64,000 bases of DNA from Phytophthora colocasiae (lineage: Eukaryota > Oomycota > Peronosporomycetes > Peronosporales > Peronosporaceae): positions 124,001 to 188,000 of the forward strand of contig JAGKQI010000004.1 in assembly GCA_018806915.1 (NCBI GenBank). The letters run 5' to 3'. The notes beneath the pieces were generated by a model that was not told the DNA's origin, did no database searches, and saw only the letters and a program-made list of their open reading frames with translations. Each line of letters opens with the position of its first letter. The stretch's first letter is position 1. Made by a program: the position numbers and the translations under genes. Positions 62,011 through 64,000 of this stretch are shown here, in pieces.

Positions 62011-64000
62011 GAGAAGGTGAAGGCCGTGCTGAATGTGAGGAGACCAGTGGACTTACATGGGATCCGCTCGTTTCTCGGACTGACTAGCTACTTTCGACGC
62101 TACATCCCGGGGTACGCCTCGATTTCGGCGCCCTTGGAACGGTTGAAAGTAAAGGATGCACCGTTCGTGTGGACGGAGGACTGTGAGTCTGCCTTTAGGC
62201 AGCTCAAACGTGCCCTTATGAAGCCACCGATTCTGGTGTACCCGGACAGTCAGAAGCGGTTCAAGTTGAATGTCGACTCGTCACGGTACGCTGTTGGAGC
62301 GTGCCTCATGCAAGAAGTGGACGGTCGTGACCGTGCCGTCTCCTATGCTAGCAAGTTGCTCACGGGGTCGCAAAAGAACTGGATAAATAACCAAGACGGC
62401 ATCTCTGAGATCGAGTGCTGGGGAGTAGTATGGGCGACTAGGAAGTTCCGCTGCTACCTGGATCGGCGCGAGTTTGATCTGTTCACGGACCACCAGGCAC
62501 TGAAGTGGATCTTCAGTCCTGGGAACCGTACCTCGAACGCTAAGCTGGCACGGTGGGCGATGGAGCTGTCGAGCCTGCAGTTCCAGGTTCATCACAAGCC
62601 TGGGACATCGCTAGGTCACGTGGATGGTCTCTCGAGGCTGCCAAGGGGACGAGTGGCTGCTCTGACGATACAGGACCTGCTGAATCCGGAAGACGGAGAC
62701 GCGCTTCCGCCTTCAGTCGGGGAGCCGTACGAATTGGACGGTGATGTTGACTACGGGGGGACAGAGAACGGTGAGCAGAAGGACGGTGAACAAGATTTCG
62801 ATGAAGTGGACGGAGCGGCAGTAGGAGAGCAAGCGGACGGACACGTAGACGATCCGCCGCACGAGGAGTTGAGGGAGGAAGCTGAGGTTGAGCAGGATGG
62901 GGAACGCGCGAGGTCTCCTTTGGATAGGTTCGGTCTGAACCGCGACCAGTTCGTGGCCGAACAGCAGAAAATTTCGTGGGTGCGAGCTTTGGTGGCCTAC
63001 CTGAAGGACGGAGCGCTTCCGCTTGATCCGTACCTGCGTGCTCGTGTAGTGCAGATGGGGCCTAGATACGCTGTCGAGGACGGCATGTTGACACGGCGTG
63101 TTAATTTACCCGCCCGGGTGGGGCCAGCACGGTCGTTGACCGTGCCAGTGGTCCCCGTGCCTTACATGGAAACCGTCCTCCACTACTGTCATGCGGACGT
63201 CTTGTCGTCGCACTTGGGCCTGACGAAGACGCTAGAGAAGGTGAGGAGACACGCGTTCTGGCCAGGATGGAGGAAGGACGTAGCGGAGTACGTGCGGGAA
63301 TGCAATACTTGTGGGAGCGGTAAAGGGGCTAGACCGTGGAGAGCTGGCCAGATGCAAAGGATGCCGGTAACGGACCTTAACGGACCGTTCTCGCTGTTAG
63401 TGGTCGACGCCGTGGGACCGTTACCAAGGACCGAGAGAAGGAACAAGTATATCCTAGTGTTTGTGGACTACTTCACGCGTTGGGCGGAAGCGTTCGCGGT
63501 AGAACGGTTGGACTCCATGACTTTTGTGGAAGCAATGATTAATGGAGTGGTCGCGCGGCACGGTGTGCCGTCACGGTTGCTGAGTGACCAAGGGTCGAAT
63601 TTCACGTCGGAGATCGCGAAGTCCTTCTACCAGATCTTGGGGATTAAGAAGTTGTTTGGGGCTGCGTACCATCCCCAGACCCAGGGGTTAGTGGAACGGT
63701 TCAACGGAACACTACTGGGCATGCTAAGGATGCATGTCAACGAGGCACAGACGGACTGGGATTTGTACCTCCCTAGAGTGCTATTCGCCTATAGAACGGC
63801 CTACCATGAGGCGTTGGGCGACTCTCCTTTCTTCTCGTTGTATGGTCGTGACCCTGTGTTGCCTTTGGATGTGGCATTTTTGAATTTGGGGAAGAAATGG
63901 AAAAGTGACGAGGTGGCACTGTACCGTCGGGAACTCCACCGTTCCCTGAGAAACTCGCGGCTCCTGGTGGAGCGTCAGTTGGTGAAGGCCCAGGACCGTC
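62011..64000 (+). pseudogene. G3b RT thumb, RNase H and integrase (open to the window end)
   Basis: Codons starting at 62011 stay open to the last base. EKVKAVLNVRRPVDLHGIRS and FLGLTSYFRRYIPGYASI (RT thumb); RNase H FKLNVDSSRYAVGACLMQEV, EIECWGVVWATRKFRCYLD, FDLFTDHQALKWIF, GHVDGLSRL; an acidic linker rich in DG and GE; integrase zinc module (HYCHADVLSSHLGLTKT ... CNTCGSGKG); core VVDAVGPLPRTERRNKYILV (Asp), SRLLSDQGSNFTSE (Asp), HPQTQGLVERFNGTLLGML (Glu). D,D-E is complete. The C-terminus and any chromodomain lie outside the window. Confidence 0.88.

Larger units (their letters stand above)
55628..64000 (+). mobile_element. Gypsy G3b, 5' LTR to integrase, continues past the window
   Basis: A plus-strand Gypsy inserted into G4. 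5' LTR 55628-56202, primer site, gag with three zinc knuckles, a stop-codon readthrough candidate, protease, RT, RNase H and integrase. Frame changes near 57340-57540, 61190 and 62010 and stops at 56568 and 59038 break the coding sequence. It is closely related to G3a. ACGG/CCGT is frequent throughout. The right end is outside the window. Confidence 0.92.

Noticed and set aside
1..64000. tRNA or rRNA genes and ordinary host genes
   Set aside because: None recognised on either strand. Essentially all coding-like sequence is explained by retroelements, one DNA transposon and one unassigned remnant.

Overview
The window is a eukaryotic, gene-free heterochromatin-like block built almost entirely from nested LTR retrotransposons. 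The mix is chromodomain Ty3/Gypsy elements with antisense ORFs, a Gypsy element with two RNase H domains, Ty1/Copia elements primed by a half initiator tRNA, a TTAA-flanked piggyBac-type DNA element, and promoter sequence resembling the oomycete initiator. This points to an oomycete, most likely Phytophthora or a close relative. The organism call is inference; no host gene is available to confirm it.

Family names are local to this report. C1 and C2 are Copia families; G1 to G4 are Gypsy families. Layout: 1-33 is the end of a G3 LTR. 205-4554 is Copia C1 (minus), cut by the 5' LTR of Gypsy G1a (plus, 4568-10514). G1a pol is split by a 2,024-bp piggyBac-type element (8153-10176, TTAA duplications). 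G1a ends abruptly at 10514/10515 against a 5'-truncated Copia, C2c (10515-14024). 14025-16921 is a patchwork: an unrecognised pseudogene, a G3 RT fragment, a G2 gag fragment and a solo C2 LTR with a 5-bp duplication. From 17124 the rest is one nest. Gypsy G3a (plus) is split at 19598/50671 by the giant Gypsy G2 (minus, 19599-50670, about 14.0 kb once its own insertions are removed). G2 was hit by complete G1b (minus, 29710-37575, duplication AATGC) and by Copia C2a (plus, 41410-50584, duplication GTCCC). C2a was hit by C2b of the same family in opposite orientation (44498-49082, duplication ATGTT). Further right, G3a is cut by Gypsy G4 (minus, 50941-55627), which is cut by G3b (plus, 55628 to the window end).

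The most interesting biology is in the elements themselves. (1) G1 and G4 are packed with short perfect hairpins through LTR, gag and pol. (2) G2 is strongly enriched in GATC. (3) G1, G2 and G4 each carry an antisense ORF just inside the 3' LTR. In G2 it is an intact 934-codon coiled-coil protein. In G1 and G4 it lies opposite the integrase-chromodomain linker and stops at the same integrase landmark. (4) Three gag-pol recoding signals can be read: GGGAAAC plus a 10-bp stem (G1), GTTAAAC plus a two-part stem (G2), and TGA-CGG plus an 8-bp stem (G3).

Almost every pol reading frame is broken by nonsense codons or 1-bp indels. This is odd for elements whose paired LTRs look identical by eye (G1b, C2a), so some indels may be sequence errors.
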